NCBI GenBank assembly: GCA_902619495.1
Contig: CACNEM010000004.1
Coordinates: 1-64,000, forward strand
Source of the DNA: an uncultured Pelagibacteraceae bacterium
Lineage (GTDB): Bacteria; Pseudomonadota; Alphaproteobacteria; Pelagibacterales; Pelagibacteraceae
Reading direction: 5' to 3'
Length of the DNA: 64,000 nt
Below are positions 62,125 to 64,000 of the stretch, piece after piece. How positions within the stretch are numbered: the first letter of the stretch is position 1; each line of letters begins with the position of its first letter. Made by a program: the position numbers and the translations under genes. The notes beneath the pieces are model-generated. The model saw only the letters and a program-made list of their open reading frames with translations. It had not been told where the DNA came from and did not search any database.

Positions 62125-64000
62125 CCTTTATTTTGCCTATTCTCCACTAGCGAGGCAACAACAGTTGGATCTGCTAAAGTAGTTGTATCGCCTAAATTAT
62201 CAGGATCGTTCTCCGCAATTTTTCTCAAAATTCTTCTCATAATTTTACCCGATCTTGTTTTTGGTAATCCAGGTGCAAATTGAATTATGTCTGGGTAGCA
62301 ATGAGCTCCAACAAGTCTTTTTACAAATTGTTTTAATTCTCTCTCTAAGTCTCCTGATGGATTCTCTCCAGCAATTAAAGTTACATAACAATAAAGCCCA
62401 TTACCTTTAATACTATGTGGAAATCCAACTACCGCTGCTTCTGCGACTTTTGGATGTGCTACAAATGCGCTTTCTATTTCAGCAGTTCCAATGTTGTGTC
62501 CTGAAACAATAATTACATCGTCAACTCTACCAGTTATCCAATAATATCCATCTTTATCTCTTTTGCAGCCGTCACCAGTGAAATATTTTCCATCATGCTG
62601 AGAAAAATAAGTATCAATAAATCTTTGATGATCACCATAAACCGTACGCATTTGACCTGGCCAAGAACTTGCCATACATAACCTGCCTTTTCCTTCACCT
62701 TTTATAACTTTTCCATCATTATCAACTAAAACTGGCTTAATACCGTAGAAAGGTTTAGTAGCTGAACCTGGTTTCAGGTCAATAGCTCCTGGTTGAGGAG
62801 CAATAAGTATTCCCCCTGTTTCTGTTTGCCACCAAGTATCAACTATAGGGCATCGAGAGTCTCCAACTGTTTTATAATACCACATCCAAGCTTCAGGATT
62901 AATTGGTTCACCTACGGTTCCTAAGAGTTTTAAAGTTTTTCTACTTGTTTTTTTTACCGGACCATCACCTTCTCTCATCAATGCTCTTATTGCAGTTGGA
63001 GCTGTGTAAAAAATATTAACTTTATATTTATCCACTATTTGCCACCATCTAGAACTATCAGGGTAATTCGGTACGCCTTCAAACATAATTGTTGTTGCCC
63101 CGTTAGCAAGTGGTCCGTAAATAATATAACTGTGTCCAGTAACCCAACCAATATCAGCAGTACACCAATAAATATCATTTGCTTTATAATCAAAAATATA
63201 TTGATGTGTCATTGAAGCATAAACCATATAACCACCTGTAGTATGAAGTACACCTTTAGGTTTTCCAGTAGAACCAGAGGTATAAAGAATAAACAAAGGA
63301 TCTTCTGCATTCATCTCCTCAGGATCACATTTAGATGGAACTGAAGATATTAATTCTTTATAAGATACATCTCTTTCATCATCCCAATCAACTTGATTGC
63401 CTGTTCTTTCAACAACAATGCATTTCTTTACATTTGGACATTGTTGTAAAGCAGCATCTGCTATTTTTTTAAGAGGAATAATTTTGCCTCCTCTAACTCC
63501 TTCATCAGCTGTTACAAGATAATCAGATTCACAATCGTTAATTCTGGTTGCTATAGAATCAGGCGAAAATCCGCCGAAAATAATTGAGTGAACCGCTCCA
63601 ATCCTAGCACATGCTAACATTATGTATGCTAATTCAGGAATCATAGTAAGATATATTGTTACCCTATCTCCTTTTTGTATTCCCAGACTCTTTAAACCGT
63701 TAGCAGCTTTACAAACATTTTGATGTAATTCTTTATATGATATTTTTTTACTATCCGCGGGATCATCTCCGACCCAAATAATTGCAGTTTTAGTCGGGTT
63801 CTTTTTTAGGTGCCTATCAATGCAATTTGCTGAGGCATTTAAGGTACCATCATAATACCATTTAATTTTAACTTCTTCTTTACTGTATTTAACATCTTTA
63901 ATTTTTGTATATTTCTTTATCCAGGAAATTCTTTTTCCCTCTTTAGCCCAAAATTTATCATTTTCTTTAATTGAAAGTTTGTATTTCTTTTTATATTTAG
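62121..64000 (-). CDS. acsA: Acetyl-CoA synthetase, partial (N-terminus beyond window end)
   Basis: [36 protein letters not shown]; same frame stays open upstream of 63644 (..[16 protein letters not shown]..) to window end. Confidence 0.97.
   Translation of the reverse strand, partial: KYKKKYKLSIKENDKFWAKEGKRISWIKKYTKIKDVKYSKEEVKIKWYYDGTLNASANCIDRHLKKNPTKTAIIWVGDDPADSKKISYKELHQNVCKAANGLKSLGIQKGDRVTIYLTMIPELAYIMLACARIGAVHSIIFGGFSPDSIATRINDCESDYLVTADEGVRGGKIIPLKKIADAALQQCPNVKKCIVVERTGNQVDWDDERDVSYKELISSVPSKCDPEEMNAEDPLFILYTSGSTGKPKGVLHTTGGYMVYASMTHQYIFDYKANDIYWCTADIGWVTGHSYIIYGPLANGATTIMFEGVPNYPDSSRWWQIVDKYKVNIFYTAPTAIRALMREGDGPVKKTSRKTLKLLGTVGEPINPEAWMWYYKTVGDSRCPIVDTWWQTETGGILIAPQPGAIDLKPGSATKPFYGIKPVLVDNDGKVIKGEGKGRLCMASSWPGQMRTVYGDHQRFIDTYFSQHDGKYFTGDGCKRDKDGYYWITGRVDDVIIVSGHNIGTAEIESAFVAHPKVAEAAVVGFPHSIKGNGLYCYVTLIAGENPSGDLERELKQFVKRLVGAHCYPDIIQFAPGLPKTRSGKIMRRILRKIAENDPDNLGDTTTLADPTVVASLVENRQNKG

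Noticed and set aside
1-64000. CRISPR arrays, insertion sequences, prophage, toxin-antitoxin or defence islands
   Set aside because: No regularly spaced repeats, transposase/integrase motifs or phage genes were seen; content is core metabolism and replication genes.

Overview
AT-rich, gene-dense 64 kb chromosomal segment. Gene content, protein style and synteny fit a streamlined alphaproteobacterium of the SAR11/Pelagibacterales type (inference; no search run). Nearly all of it is core housekeeping: ybeY-phoH-miaB-fur-tsaB, nfuA, trpS, murJ, maeB, rsmI, rdgB, grpE-dnaK-dnaJ-dapB, nth, a porin, leuS-lptE-holA, parB-parA-rsmG-mnmG-mnmE, ftsK-lolA, hisE-F-A-H-B, hslVU, secB, dnaQ-coaE-aroE-maf-ppsR, hemE-hemH-hemJ-rho, tRNA-Gly(GCC), purH, rpe, a DUF4212/solute symporter pair and acsA (partial). 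I saw no CRISPR array, transposon, prophage or defence island. The most interesting signals are small: (1) a 273-bp AT-rich intergenic region between ppsR and hemE that is a strong oriC candidate by alphaproteobacterial synteny and repeat content; (2) two parS-like palindromes inside rsmG next to parA; (3) a 35-codon ORF absent from the ORF track that resembles the ribosome-rescue factor ArfA, starting at a TTGA overlap; (4) divergent genes whose start codons share one ATGCAT palindrome; (5) a sigma32-like promoter before dnaK and a possibly leaderless one before hslV; (6) a miniaturised TsaB; (7) an EF-hand-like loop in the symporter and perfect palindromes upstream of its operon.
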